Positions 10,620 to 20,860 of a stretch of DNA of 64,000 nucleotides are shown here, piece after piece. The notes beneath the pieces were generated by a model, which made no database searches, was not told where the DNA came from, and was given only the letters and a program-made list of their open reading frames with translations. The DNA lies in NCBI GenBank assembly GCA_026315105.1, contig CM048748.1, forward strand, positions 478,915,150 to 478,979,149. Reading direction: 5' to 3'. How positions within the stretch are numbered: position 1 is the first letter of the stretch; every line of letters begins with the position of its first letter. This stretch comes from Locusta migratoria. Lineage: Eukaryota > Arthropoda > Insecta > Orthoptera > Acrididae. A program made the position numbers and the translations under genes.

Positions 10620-11670
10620 TAAAATACGCGGAAAGAAAATAAGCAGTCTCGCATATTTGGGTGACATAGTTGTGATGGTAGATTCGATTGAAAAGTTAGA
10701 ATCTAATATTTAAGAGCTGGATAAGAGATGTTACAGTTATGGTCTTAAGATCAGCGTCTTCAAACCAAAGTAATGTCGGTGGCAAAGATATTTAAACAGA
10801 CTGAGTGCCAGATAGAAGAAAAAAAGTTAGAACAGGTGGGCATTTTCAATTAATTAGGATGTATTTTCTCACAGAATGGCGACATAGTTAAGGAACTGGA
10901 ATGAAGGTGTAGCAAAGCTAATGCAGTGAACCCTCACGTATGATCTACTATCTTCTACGAGGAAGAAGTCAGTACGAAGAGGAAGTTAGTATTGCACCGT
11001 CTGATCTTTCGAGCAACTTTGCTGTAGGGGAGTGAAAGCTGGATGGATACAGGTTACTTTATCAGTGTGGATGAACTTATTGATATGAAAGTAGCAGGGA
11101 TGAATGCAGTTACTAGTAGATGGGAACAATTGCAGGAGGTGTCCATAATGAGGAAATCGAAGATAAACTGGAAATGAACACCATGGATGAAACAGTTAAA
11201 GGAAACAGGCTGAGATGTTCAAAAATATTCAGATGTTTGTAAATCTATCGGACCAAACTCGTGGTCATCAGTCCGTAGCTTCCAAACTACTTAAACCTAA
11301 ATAAACTAACCTAAGGGCAACACAAACTCCCATGCCCCAGGGAGGACTCGAACCTCTACGGTGAGCAACCGCGCGCTCCGCAGCGAGACGCTTTAGACCG
11401 CTCGGCTACTCCACCGCGGCAGGCTGAGATGGTGGAGCATGTTAAACACGTAGGAAAAGCAAGTTTACTAAGAGACTCATAGTGTCGGCGATAGAGGGTA
11501 AGAGGAGGTAGACCAAGAAGAAAGTACTTGAATTGAGTCATAATGATCTTCATGTAACATGCTTAACATCAGACGAGGCATCAAATTTAACATTGAGTAT
11601 CACGGACGAATTTTATTAGGGGGAATTTGCTCTAGACTGAACGCAGAAAAGCATAATCAGTCTCTAATGA
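10620..11670 (+). mobile_element. LINE-Q-related remnant, 3' part
   Basis: Plus-strand frames, broken by many stops, give the post-RT segment found in the LINE-Q copies: LEQV...F..LG at about 10,827, LL.GSESW at about 11,020, and KRLIVSAIEGKRR at about 11,470. The 3' end has CATAATCAGTCTCTAATGATGATGA, typical of a LINE untranslated end with TGA repeats. Two SINEs are inserted. Heavily decayed. Confidence 0.65.
11218..11420 (-). mobile_element. SINE head type C with 11-bp TSD
   Basis: The minus strand reads GCCGCGGTGGAGTAGCCGAGCGG..., with B box GGTTCGAGTCC, then a body ending in the type C stem-loop CGGACTGATGACCACG...GGTCCG. AGGCTGAGATG is duplicated at 11,207-11,217 and 11,421-11,431. It interrupts the LINE remnant. 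Confidence 0.92.
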
Positions 11671-11682
11671 TGATGATTTGTC

Positions 11683-11885
11683 GCCGGCCGCGGTGGCCGA
11701 GGGGGACTGAGGCGCTTCAGTCACGGTCTGCACGGCCACTACGGTCGGGCGTTCGAATCCCCCCTCGGGCATGAATATTTGTGCCGTCTTTAGTATAATG
11801 TAGTTTATGAGTAGTTTGTAAGTTTAGGGACTGATGACCCGTAGTTAAGTTCCATAAGCTATACAAACATTTGAACATTTGAATT
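11683..11885 (+). mobile_element. SINE head type A with 12-bp TSD
   Basis: Complete copy from GCCGGCCGCGGTGGCCGAG to the CATTTGAA tail. TGATGATTTGTC is duplicated at 11,671-11,682 and 11,886-11,897. It landed in the TGA-rich 3' end of the LINE remnant. Confidence 0.92.
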
Positions 11886-11897
11886 TGATGATTTGTC

Positions 11898-12794
11898 CCT
11901 AATTTAGAAACTTTTAATACGGGTCCTAGATTATCTATTTCTGTCCCGTTAAGATTTTACTGGGGATACTGGTGCCTACATAAATGAAAGAAATCATTTC
12001 CAACAAACTATTAACTTTTAACGAAATCGTACAGAACGGCATGCTCCGATCAGCCAGAGTTTGATGATCATCTATTAACGAGTCCGTCTGTCCATCTTTC
12101 GCTTCAGTAGCGGCGACAACGTGTCTTTGCAGTGGAAGCAATAAGGCTTGGCTCAGCAGGAAGGAGTTGGCACCACACGTGAGTGAATGAATTGCCGTGA
12201 TGAGCTCCTGCTCAGCGCTCAAGCGCGTCACAGCGCCCGCGAGTAGACGCGCGTGCGCCGCAGGTGGCAGGTGGCTCTGCTTGCAAAGTGTCCAGGATAC
12301 ACATACAGCGGCCACCGTCCCTCATCAAGCGCATGCTGGCCAACCGTGGCTTCGGGACTGATGACCAAGCAGCCAACCGACGCTTCACGGTTACGGATGT
12401 GAGCAACCATTTTTCGCAAGTATGGCTGTCTTATTCGAGAAATGTTGTGCCACTTGGCTGCCGAAACACCTGACACCCGAGCGGACCCCAACAGCACTGA
12501 CATCTCTGAGCGTTCATTTGCTAGTGCTGAAACAACAAAATGTTGAGTGGAAAATGCAGTGCCAGTAGCATACATGTAGATTACACCTACAAACACTTTA
12601 AATAATATTTGAAAGTAAAGTAAAGCAGTTAAAAATCCGAAAATTGGTTTGAAAACCACAGTCCTTTAGTAGGCATGGTAAAATTTATATGCCACTAAAA
12701 CGTTGTAAAATAGAATATGCTTGAAGTGTGTCTAATTTCCATACAAAACAACGTAAAGAAAATCGTTTGTAAATAAAGTAATTCATACATGGTC
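11898..12794. other. Unannotated stretch
   Basis: A GC-rich middle (12,150-12,500) carries overlapping open frames on both strands. None shows a recognisable domain. No repeat copy seen elsewhere in the window. Confidence 0.3.
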
Positions 12795-12806
12795 CTCCAC
12801 TCTGTG

Positions 12807-12988
12807 TTCACAATTTTCAAATGTTTGTAAAGCTTACGGGATTTAACTGCGGGGTCATTAGTCTCTAAACTTATTAACTACTTATAAACTAGCTTATACT
12901 AAAGACGACACAAACATCCGTGCCCGACGGGGAACGGCCTCGCGCACCGTAGCATAGCACCTCAATGCGCGCGGCCGCTCCACCGCGG
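12807..12988 (-). mobile_element. SINE head type B lacking its B box, 12-bp TSD
   Basis: CTCCACTCTGTG flanks the copy at 12,795-12,806 and 12,989-13,000. The body and type B head are present, but the GGATTCGAACC segment is missing (GTGCCCGACGGGGAACGG is joined directly), so the internal Pol III promoter is incomplete. Confidence 0.88.
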
Positions 12989-13000
12989 CTCCACTCTGTG

Positions 13001-13924
13001 GCCTAGTACTGCAGCAGTATTTCAGTTCAATGAAAATAAGGGGGAAAATCGCGCGGCTCTGTTGTATTTAAAAACTTTATTTTTCATTAACGTATTCGAA
13101 GCTCATGGCGCATATTCAGATCTGAGATCAAGTTGATTCATCAATTGCCGCAGACGGAGACTGAAAATGAGTCACTGCAAAATAAAAATTTTAAATGCAA
13201 CGCAGACGCGTGTTTTTGCTTTCAATGAAATTAATTTATCTTTCATGCCACTGACGGTGTTGTGTGTGCAATAGAGGCGAAATGCATACGGCAAACAAAA
13301 TTACTATATTATTCGCAGTTCCTGGAGATGGACAAATACAATTTACTAGGTGATTTTAATGTCGTGGTTCTGGGACGAACACACTGGGAACTGGAGTGTT
13401 TGCAAACGCGTGCGCCAGAGGCGGTGGTGTGCTTGCTGGCGCTGCCCCATAAATCTGCGCCGCGCTGATTGGACGGCCGGGAGGCGCGCGGCCTGACGTT
13501 CCTATTAGGGGCGCGCACCCCAAGCCACCCCACACCCCACACCACGCCTCCTGGCCGCCGCCGGGGGGGGGGGGGGATGATGTCGTCTTCTGGCGCCGCG
13601 CCGGGCAGTGGCAGGAGGACTGGACAGGCGTGACGAATGCAGTCCAGAGCGGCTTATCCACCGCACCCGCACTGCTGTGTCAGGTAAATGTTCACAGTCG
13701 CCAATATCGCTACTGCTAAATAATCCGGGCTAATGTGCAGTGGCCAGGTGGTTTGATTATGGAAACCATGTCTCTGCCCCATCTGTAAACTGTCCAAATG
13801 TTCAAAATAAGTCGAGTTCAAATAACCGAAAGGGAGGGACGGACAAATCAATAAACGAGGCGTTCATTTTCGATGCTTTAAATACTTACTGAATTTCACT
13901 TCACAACATAAAAAAATTAAATGT
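13001..13924. other. Unannotated stretch with a G14 run
   Basis: A run of 14 G lies at 13,563-13,576 inside a GC-rich segment (13,400-13,680). Short frames such as one starting MDKYNLLGDFNV at 13,328 lack any supported domain or splice signals. Confidence 0.3.
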
Positions 13925-14095
13925 TTCTTATGCTTATCGGACTAAACTGCTGGATTATCACTACCTATACTTACAAACTACTTATATACTAACTTATAAC
14001 AAACACAACACAAACATCCATGTCCGAGAGGGGATTCCAACCCCCGACGGGGAACGGCCTCTGTACCTGAATGTGCTCAGTTCACAACATATATA
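13925..14095 (-). mobile_element. SINE fragment, head type B, internally deleted
   Basis: Tail and body are recognisable (CTTATCGGACTAAACTGC, ACTTACAAACTACTTA), followed by a B-box complement (GGATTCCAACC) and part of the type B head (GACGGGGAACGGCC). The 5' end is lost. Confidence 0.7.
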
Positions 14096-14389
14096 CAGTT
14101 ATGCACAAGTCCCTATTATGAAAGCGAATTCCGTATTTTTTTAATTTTTTTTTTTTATTTCATTTTGTTTAGAGACTTCCATCTAATACACTACTGGCCA
14201 TAAATTGCTACACCAAGAAGAAATGCAGATGATAAAAGGGTATTCATTGGACAAATATATTATGCAAGAACTGACATGCGATTGCATTTTCACGCAATTT
14301 GGGTGCATAGATCCTGAGAAATCAGTACACATAACAACCACCTCTGGCCATAATAACAGCCTTGATACGCCTGGGCATTGAGTCAAACA

Positions 14390-15431
14390 GAGCTTGGATG
14401 GCGTGTACAGGTACAGATGCCCATGCAGCTACAACACCATACCACATTCCTCAAGAGTAGAGACTGGTGTATTGTGACGAGCCAGTTGCTCAGCCACCAT
14501 TGACCAGACATTTTCAGTTGGTGAGAGATCTGGAGAATGTGCTGGCCAGGGCAGCAATCGAACATTTTCCGTATGCAGAAAGGCCAGTAAGGGACCTGCA
14601 ACATGCGGTCGTCCATTATCGTGCTGAAATGTAGTGTTTCGTAGGGATCGAATTAAGGGCAGAACCACGGGTCGTGGTGACCGAGACGTGTAACCAATTG
14701 CACTCCATACCATCACGCCAGGTGATACGCCAGTATAGCGATGACGAATACACGCTTCCAATGTCCGTTCACCGCAATGTCGCCAAACACAGATGCGACC
14801 ATCATGATGCTGTAAACAGAACCTAGATTCATCCGAAAAAATAACGTTTTGCCATTCGTGCACCCAGGTTCGTCGTTGCGTACACCATTGCATGCAATCC
14901 TGTCTATGATGCAGCGTCAAAGGTAACCGCAGCCATGGTCTTCGAGCTGATAGTCCATGCTGCTGCAAACTGTTTGTGCAGATGGTTGTTATCTTGCGAA
15001 AGTCCATATCTGTTCACTCAAGGATCGATACTTGACTGCACGATCCGTTACAGCCATGCGGATAAGATGCTGATAGTCCATGCTGCTGCAAAGTGTTCGT
15101 GCAGATGGTTGTTATCTTGCGAAAGTCCATATCTGTTCACTCAAGGATCGATACTTGACTGCACGATCCGTTACAGCCATGCGGATAAGATGCCTGTCAT
15201 CTCCACCGCTCGACTGCTAGTGATACGAGGCCTTTGGGATCCAGCACGGCGTTCCGTATTATCCTCTTGCACCGACCGAATCCATATTCTCCTAATAGTC
15301 ATTGGATCGGTTCCAACGCGACCGGCAGTGTCACGATACGGTAAACCGCAATTGCGATATGCTACAATCCGACCTTTATCAAAATCGGAAACGTGATGAT
15401 ACGCATTTCTTCTCCTTACACGAGGTATCAC
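14390..15431 (-). pseudogene. Tc1-like transposase pseudogene
   Basis: The start at 15,431 begins MIPRVRRRNAYHH and leads into the paired helix-turn-helix region (DKGRIVAYRNCGLPYRDTAG, TIRRIW). Frame changes follow near 15,200 and within the duplication at 14,947-15,192. The catalytic core runs from about 15,007 to 14,429: first Asp in IFSDESRF, second in FQHDNGRPH, and a Glu in SPTENVW with 34 residues between the last two (DD34E). Only about 70 residues separate the first two Asp, fewer than the roughly 90 I expect, so a deletion near 14,690 is likely. The C-terminus continues in another frame. Confidence 0.88.
14947..15192. repeat. 123-bp tandem duplication inside the transposase
   Basis: Two units start at 14,947 and 15,070 (CTGATAGTCCATGCTGCTGC) with only a few mismatches. 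123 bases equal 41 codons, so the duplication itself preserves frame. Confidence 0.92.
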
Positions 15432-15514
15432 AACAACGTTTCACCAGCCAACGCCGGTCAACTGCTGTTTGTGCATGAGAAATCGGTTGGAAACTTTCGT
15501 CATGTCAGAACATT

Positions 15515-15543
15515 GTAGTTAAGTCCCATAAACTATACATATA
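15515..15543 (+). mobile_element. Very short 5'-truncated SINE tail with TSD
   Basis: Only the end of the SINE tail is present (TTAAGTCCCATAAACTATAC). A 14-base near-repeat, TCAGAACATTGTAG at 15,505-15,518 and TCAGAACGTTGTAG at 15,544-15,557, flanks it inside the Tc1-like element. The GTAG at the left junction could be shared by SINE and target. Confidence 0.65.
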
Positions 15544-15700
15544 TCAGAACGTTGTAGGTGTCGCCACCGGCGCCAACCTTGTGTGAATGCTCTGAAAAGC
15601 TAATCATTTGCATATAACAGCATCTTCTTCCTGTCGGATAAATTTCGCGTCTGTAGTACTTCTTCTTCGTGGTGTAGCAATTTTAATGACCAAGAGTGTA

Positions 15701-15879
15701 TTTTCCAATGAAATTTAGATAGTTGTGACAGCTGACAATAAATATTCACTTTTATCTGCTCAGAGGGCCCAGAAGCATACGACAATAAGAGATGGCTTTG
15801 CCACACTTTTTGTAACTGGAATTCGTTTTCAAAAAATTGTCAAATATTTTTAAGCCTCAGAGACCACACTGCTGAGGTC
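15701..15879. other. Unannotated gap
   Basis: AT-rich sequence between the Tc1-like element and the mariner fragment. No feature seen. Confidence 0.4.
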
Positions 15880-15892
15880 ATGAGTGTTTACA

Positions 15893-16150
15893 CTTACGAG
15901 AGGTGTTCAAATGAAAAGGTGCAAAGTATCTTAACATCAAAATCGGTTAAAATATAGATTGGCACTATAAGCTAATGTTGTGTTTACCTAGCGACGCGAA
16001 GCTTGCGTCATCACCTTGCCCTAAGAAATTCAAGCCTGCGCCCTCAGCAGGCAAGATGATGATCAGCATCTTTCTAGAGGTCCGATTGATCATCTAATTT
16101 GTCGAGCACGGCAAAATCATTAACAGTGATTTGTACTTGAGTCACTCCGT
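15893..16150 (+). mobile_element. Mariner-family fragment
   Basis: The plus strand at about 16,026-16,140 reads KFKPAPSAGKMM followed by a hydrophobic stretch and GKIINSD.Y. This is like the segment before the first catalytic Asp of mariner transposases (F...PSAGK.M). The rest of the gene is absent. Confidence 0.55.
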
Positions 16151-16164
16151 GGCCTATCTAAGTC

Positions 16165-16255
16165 CAAATTCAAATTTTCAAATGTTTGTAAATCTAAGGG
16201 TGTTAAACTTATGGGATAGTCCAAAGGCTTACAAACTACTGAAGCTGATAAATAA
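16165..16255 (-). mobile_element. SINE tail fragment
   Basis: TTCAAATGTTTGTAAATCTAAGG and CTTACAAACTACT match the complement of the common tail. No tRNA-like head. Confidence 0.6.
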
Positions 16256-16480
16256 ATATTTTTATTTTTGATAGCAGTCACTTTATTTGTTAGTGTTTAA
16301 CATAGCACAACGGATTGCGAATATTTTTTGTCAGCATCAAGCGCTTTTTACACCTACAAAAATTCTTATGTTACCTCTAATTTACTTATCTAAAAGTGTC
16401 TTTGTTATTATTGGTGGTTGGGGAGGGTAGTGGATGGCCATTAACTAAGACTAACACAGAAAGTCATTGGTAGCAGAAAT

Positions 16481-17126
16481 GTTGTGGTCTTCAGTCCGGA
16501 GACTGGTTTGATGCAGCTGTCCACCCTACGCTATCCTGAGCAAGCCTTTTCATCTCCTCATAAGAAAGGCAACCCACATCCACTTGAATCTGTTTACTAT
16601 ACGCTTCTCTTGGTCTCCCTCTGCGATTTTTACCCCACACACTTCCCTCTAATGCTAAATTTACGATCCCTCGATGTCTTAAGAATGTGTCCAACCAAGC
16701 GATCCCTTCTTTTAGTCAAGGTATGCCAAAAATTCCTATTCTCATCAATTCTGTTCAGCACCTCTTCATTAGTTATGCGATCTACCCACCTAATCATCAG
16801 AATTCTTCTGTAGCACCACATTTCAAAAGCTTCTATTCTCTTCCTGTCCGCACTGCTTATCGTCCATGTTTCACTCCCGTACAAAGCAACACTCCACACA
16901 AATGCCTTCAGAAAAGGCTTCCTTACACTTAAATTAATATTCGATGTTAGCAAATTTCTCTTTTTCAAAAATGCTTTTTTTCCCATTGCCATTCTGAATT
17001 TTATATCCCCTGTATTGCGACCGTCATATGTTATTTTACTTCCCAAGTAACAAAACTCATCTACCACCTTCATTATTTCATTACCTAATCTAATTCCTTC
17101 AGCATCGCCTGATTTTCTAAGACCGA
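16481..17126 (-). mobile_element. LINE-Q, 5'-truncated copy with 10-bp TSD
   Basis: TAGCAGAAAT is duplicated at 16,471-16,480 and 17,127-17,136 and defines the insertion. The minus-strand frame 17,073-16,630 carries the region downstream of the RT active site: VVDEFCYLGSKIT, DIKFRMAMGKKAF, VWSVALYGSETWT, FEMWCYRRI, NEEVLNRI and GHILK. A second frame reaches RRGRPR. The 3' end includes the segment complementary to GGTCTTCAGTCCGGAGACTGG. The host-strand layout is that of target-primed integration with 5' truncation. Confidence 0.9.
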
Positions 17127-17189
17127 TAGCAGAAATACGAATATTTATTTATTGTTTCACACAGTCACCGTTTATGATCTTAGCCGTCA

Positions 17190-17290
17190 TGACTACAATT
17201 GATTACTTAAACTAACTTAAATTAACTTACAGTAACAACGACACACACACACACACACACCCATGCCCATAGGAGGACTCGAACAATAGA
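17190..17290 (-). mobile_element. SINE body fragment with CA microsatellite
   Basis: The complement of the common body (ACTTAAACTAACTTAAATTAAC), then an (AC)n stretch and CCATGCCC...GGAGGACTCGAAC. The tRNA head is missing. The microsatellite sits at the same place as in the copy at 22,020. Confidence 0.65.
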
Positions 17291-17384
17291 ACACGTTAAT
17301 GAAATTGTTGTGCTCGGCACTCCAATGATCAAATTTGTATAAAGTGAGTACTCTTGAGTGTCGTTTCGTACCTTTTCACTTGAA

Positions 17385-17582
17385 CACTCATCGTACAAAC
17401 TACTGATCCTACCTTATTGCAATGACAGCACAAACACACACCCATACCTGATGGATGAGTCGAACGTTTTACACGAACAGATCGACCATAGTTATTCGTA
17501 AGCAGGTTAAAAATATCTAACATGTACGCTCTGACGGGAGCGGACGCGCATCCGTGACAAGATGCCTCAGACCGCGCGGCCG
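17385..17582 (-). mobile_element. SINE head type D, rearranged
   Basis: The body complement (TACAAACTACTGATCC, CACACCCATACC) leads to a damaged B box. A foreign segment of about 75 bases follows, then the type D head (GATGCCTCAGACCGCGCGGCC). No TSD visible. Confidence 0.6.
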
Positions 17583-17609
17583 TCAACTGTAAACTGTGCC
17601 CTACATACC

Positions 17610-18250
17610 TCAAGAGGCCAAACGAGAAACGACCAGCCGCCGAGCCATCGTGCGCGGCTGGGAAGGGGGCTTGGTCGCGACCACGTGTGGTGGCCAGAGC
17701 CGCCGCTCAGCCAGGCAGCCAGCCGAGTGCCAGCCGAGGTCGACGGTGCTTGGCTGTAGGTCATCCGAGGACGTCCTCTTGTCTTCATTCCCATCTCTGG
17801 TGGATAGTCTCTTAAATGACTTAGTGGTTTCTTTGAATGTTGGGCTCACACGTGGTCCACTTCTGACTGCAACCAAATTTATTTTTTCTTTCTTTTTTGG
17901 CATGCTCTCGTACAGAGGAGTGATGTTACATGTTTTGAATTGTTCGATTGCCAATTTTCGTTGACGGATGCTGTTATCTACTGTTGATATCGTTCCGTGA
18001 TGGAATACAGTAATACTTCTTATGCAGCACAGGAATGCAGATGTTCACTTTCACACCCTGCTCCTTACTGAGATTGGTGGGGTGGTTACCAGTCTCTCAG
18101 TACCGACTTGGATGGTTCCAGCTTGTGACTGACAGTACCAGACTTCTATGGGAATGTGATGGAGCAGTGGCTGAGAAGCACCCTCCGCAACAGCTCATCT
18201 GTCAACTTCTCCCTTTCTGCAATCGCCGTTGTGCTCTTCTGGGTGTAGCG
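17610..18250 (-). pseudogene. Possible decayed protein-coding segment, unidentified
   Basis: On the minus strand two adjacent frames read smoothly: one from about 18,250 to 18,050 contains YCQSQAGTIQVGTERLVTT and ends near RSRV; the next runs from about 18,045 to 17,610 and contains IRQRKLAIEQFKTCN, YESMPKKKEKINL and RLSTRDGNEDKR. They are separated by stops and a frame change. I recognise no domain. The half nearest 17,610 is GC-rich and may be noncoding. It could be a host exon remnant, a processed pseudogene or part of an unknown element. Confidence 0.25.
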
Positions 18251-18259
18251 ATGTAGCTT

Positions 18260-19105
18260 TCACACGGTTAAAAAAAAATACTTTCTCCAAAGTGAGTCTC
18301 TGTACAATGCGTCAAACCTCCATGCATCTCTAACTCACCACATTGCTTTAAACGAGTTTTTGTCTTCGTAGACTGATGCAACACAGAATTATAATCCCGA
18401 TAGGGGCCAAGTAGCCGATAGTACTACCTTCGCACACAGGATAGTTACTTGACAATACCATACACTCTAGTGCAAATCAATCAATTTCCTTCCATTCTGG
18501 CACAACTATCAAGGAAATTTAATCCTCGACTAGACTCCACGCTCCACCTTTCGAACGGGGAGATAGAATCAACACTGCATATAAATGACCATATTTGCTT
18601 ACGAGAAAGTAATCCAGACGAAATGTATGGCATATACTCTGAGGTAGGCTGATCGAAAGGTAGGAAAACCGTAGATTTCTGCTGAAAGAGAAGCCGGCTA
18701 CCAACAACAATGCATCTCGAGCTTACAATTACTGGTAAACCAGGTGCGTTGCTTCTACTACATTGTGTCGGCTCACCTTTCCACTGATGTTTTACAGAAG
18801 AAGACAACAAGTTCGATAGCATGAGCCAATTTCTAACCGTAAACTTTAAAACTGCGTGCCACTATCGAATTACATCTCGAATGTTGTTGTGAATTAAATA
18901 ACGCAGCTGTCCTATTACCTCCATATTTGATATCAGCCTGGAAAGCTTGCACGGATCGTAGAATGATTAACGCGATCGGTGGCGACAGACGGGAGCCGGG
19001 TCGGCACAAATTTTGATGTTACCGGTGAACTGTAAGCCGATGCTGATTCTCAGTCACAAATGCAGCCACATTGTTGCAATGTCTCGTGTCAGACGGATAA
19101 ACATC
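18260..19105. other. Unannotated stretch
   Basis: Overlapping frames of 60-113 codons exist on both strands at 18,449-18,822 with no recognised motif. No repeat copies seen in the window. Confidence 0.3.
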
Positions 19106-19109
19106 TGAA

Positions 19110-19380
19110 AGTATGAAACTTCGTGGGAGATTAAAACTGTATTCTGGACTGGGATTCGAACGTGGGACCGTTGCCTTTCACGTGCAAGCGCTCTACCGGC
19201 TGATCTATCTTGACACGCTTCATGCCCCGTCCTCACAATTTCCACCAGTACATAGCGTACTACTTTTAAAACTCCACAAAAGTTCTGTGAAACATGCAAC
19301 ACTAGCACTCCTGACTAATCTACCGATAATTTTTGCATCAGATGACACTCCACTGCGGAGTGAAAATATCATTCTGTTGG
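19110..19380 (-). mobile_element. tRNA-like repeat of the 'ATGAAACTTC' family
   Basis: The left edge reads TATGAAACTTCGTGGGAGATTAAAACTG and the right edge ends TGCGGAGTGAAAATATCATTCTG. The minus strand holds a tRNA-like segment (TAGATCAGCCGGTAGAGC as A box, GTTCGAATCCC as B box, about 19,140-19,210). From memory, a repeat with these edges and tRNA core is common in locust sequence; I could not check this. Confidence 0.65.
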
Positions 19381-19960
19381 ACGCTACGGTTGGATAATTG
19401 GTGTATTTAAAGGCGATTCAGCAAGAATTTAAAAGGTAATAATTGTGGGAGATGACAGATAACGAAATTTAACGCCGATTTTAGTCACCCTTAGCATGGG
19501 TTGAATTTAGACGTACGCTACATTACGTTATCGCTCGGTGAAGACAAGCCCCGTCAGGAACTGCAGGTCGTTTTCATCCGACGCAACGAGCTCGGGAAGA
19601 CAGTTCGCAAGTTCCGCCTCCGCAGAGCGGAAATTACCCTTCAGGGCCCTCCGTGGCTCCGCTCTGAAGACGTGACAGGTGGCGACCCCGCCAGGATGTC
19701 TCCGGAACACTGCTTGCGAGTCGCTGGAGAGCTGCTCGCAGGAGAGCAGTCTAGTTGTAAGCGTCACGGGTGCGAGTAGTCCAGCACATCCTGATGCTGA
19801 CCAAACGAAGCAAAATTACGTTTTACAAAAGAAAACCGCCTTTTTCTTATTGTGATGTTCTTTCTTAGCTTTCACGAGCTCCATGGTGCTCAAGTGTCGC
19901 TAGTATACACAAGCAGTTCCACAGAAAAAGTGCCTGATGTGAACTGATATTCAAGGCAGT
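19381..19960. other. Unannotated stretch
   Basis: Two antiparallel open frames (19,501-19,779 plus, 19,528-19,767 minus) share a GC-rich block. Neither shows a known motif. Confidence 0.3.
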
Positions 19961-19964
19961 GTTT

Positions 19965-20425
19965 GTATGTTGCAGTCTTATTTTAGTCTACCTTCTCTTC
20001 CCTCTGTCCATGCCCCTTTCCCCTCTGTCCACTTCCATATCCTTCCTGCCTCTGCTTCCCCCGCCTCTATCAGTCCATATCCTCCACCTGCTTCCGCCAC
20101 CACCTCTTCTCCTCTTCTTCCCCGCTCCCTCCATCTCCATGTCTTCTTTCCGTCTGACCAACGGACCCACGATGCCACACGTGATTCCAGTAAAATTACG
20201 TATGCATCACAGACGAACATTAGTCTACGTCCTTCTACCCCTTCATCCTGTTCACCTCTTCCTCCCATCTCCTTCGATTCATCTGCTCCTGTTGCTTGTT
20301 AGTCAATCACTTCCTCTCCCCGATCAAACCTGTGTCAATCTTCTCCTCTCCCTGCTCTCTGTTCATCTTCTGATGTCTTCACCCGTGTCCTCGCAGTCCT
20401 ATTTTTCCTACCCCAGTCTCAACTG
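19965..20425. repeat. Pyrimidine-rich low-complexity block
   Basis: The plus strand is dominated by CT-rich words (CCTCTGTCCA, CTTCCTCC) for about 450 bases. The 209-codon plus frame here is a composition artefact rich in Ser, Leu and Pro. Confidence 0.8.
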
Positions 20426-20458
20426 TCTACGGGTTCAGGAAAGGGTGTCGAAGTGTAT

Positions 20459-20705
20459 TGTAAGGTACCCTCCACCAAACAACAAAGGGAATTTTATGCT
20501 GTCGGTAACCCTCACTTTTGTAGGTAAGTGTCCAAAATTTATTCAAAGTCGAACTAAAACTGTAGGCTGCTATCGTAGTCAGTTGTAAAGTATCCTTCGC
20601 CATGCAACGAACAGAATTTAATGCAGATAATGACTTTCTCCTTTTGTTGTAGGTCAATTGTGCAATATTTCATCAACCTTGGAACAAAACTGTAGACTTG
20701 TAAGC
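20459..20705 (+). repeat. Diverged tandem duplication, about 125-bp period
   Basis: The unit at 20,461 (AAGGTACCCTCCACCAAACAAC ... CTAAAACTGTAG) lines up with the unit at 20,587 (AAAGTATCCTTCGCCATGCAAC ... CAAAACTGTAG). Both contain TTTTGT.GTAGGT. Identity is roughly two thirds by eye. Confidence 0.6.
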
Positions 20706-20802
20706 AATTCAGACACACAAAGGAATCACCTCATATAAAAACAAGGAAGAAAAGGTGATGAAGAGGAAGTCAAGACAAGTCAATAGAAAACTGCAAACGA
20801 AT

Positions 20803-20828
20803 ATTTTTATTTTATTTTTATTTTTTTT

Positions 20829-20860
<32 letters not shown>
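20803..20860. repeat. T-rich run
   Basis: TATTTTTATTTTA-type sequence followed by an uninterrupted run of about 30 T, bordering the mariner remnant. Confidence 0.9.

Larger units (their letters stand above)
14187..15700 (-). mobile_element. Tc1-like DNA transposon, inactive
   Basis: Terminal inverted repeats lie at about 14,187-14,221 and 15,667-15,700. The left end starts TACACTACTGGCCAT and the right-end complement starts TACACTCTTGGTCATT; both continue AAATTGCTACACCA. The TA ends fit the usual TA target duplication. The minus strand carries a decayed transposase with a helix-turn-helix N-terminus and a DD34E catalytic core. Frameshifts, a 123-bp internal duplication and an apparent core deletion rule out activity. 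Confidence 0.92.

Noticed and set aside
13328..13468. Frame starting MDKYNLLGDFNVVVLG, resembling a kinase or LINE endonuclease start
   Set aside because: No following kinase glycine loop or endonuclease blocks, and no plausible splice donor; likely chance.
19959..20588. 209-codon plus frame
   Set aside because: Most of it lies in a CT-rich low-complexity block, and the peptide composition follows the DNA bias.
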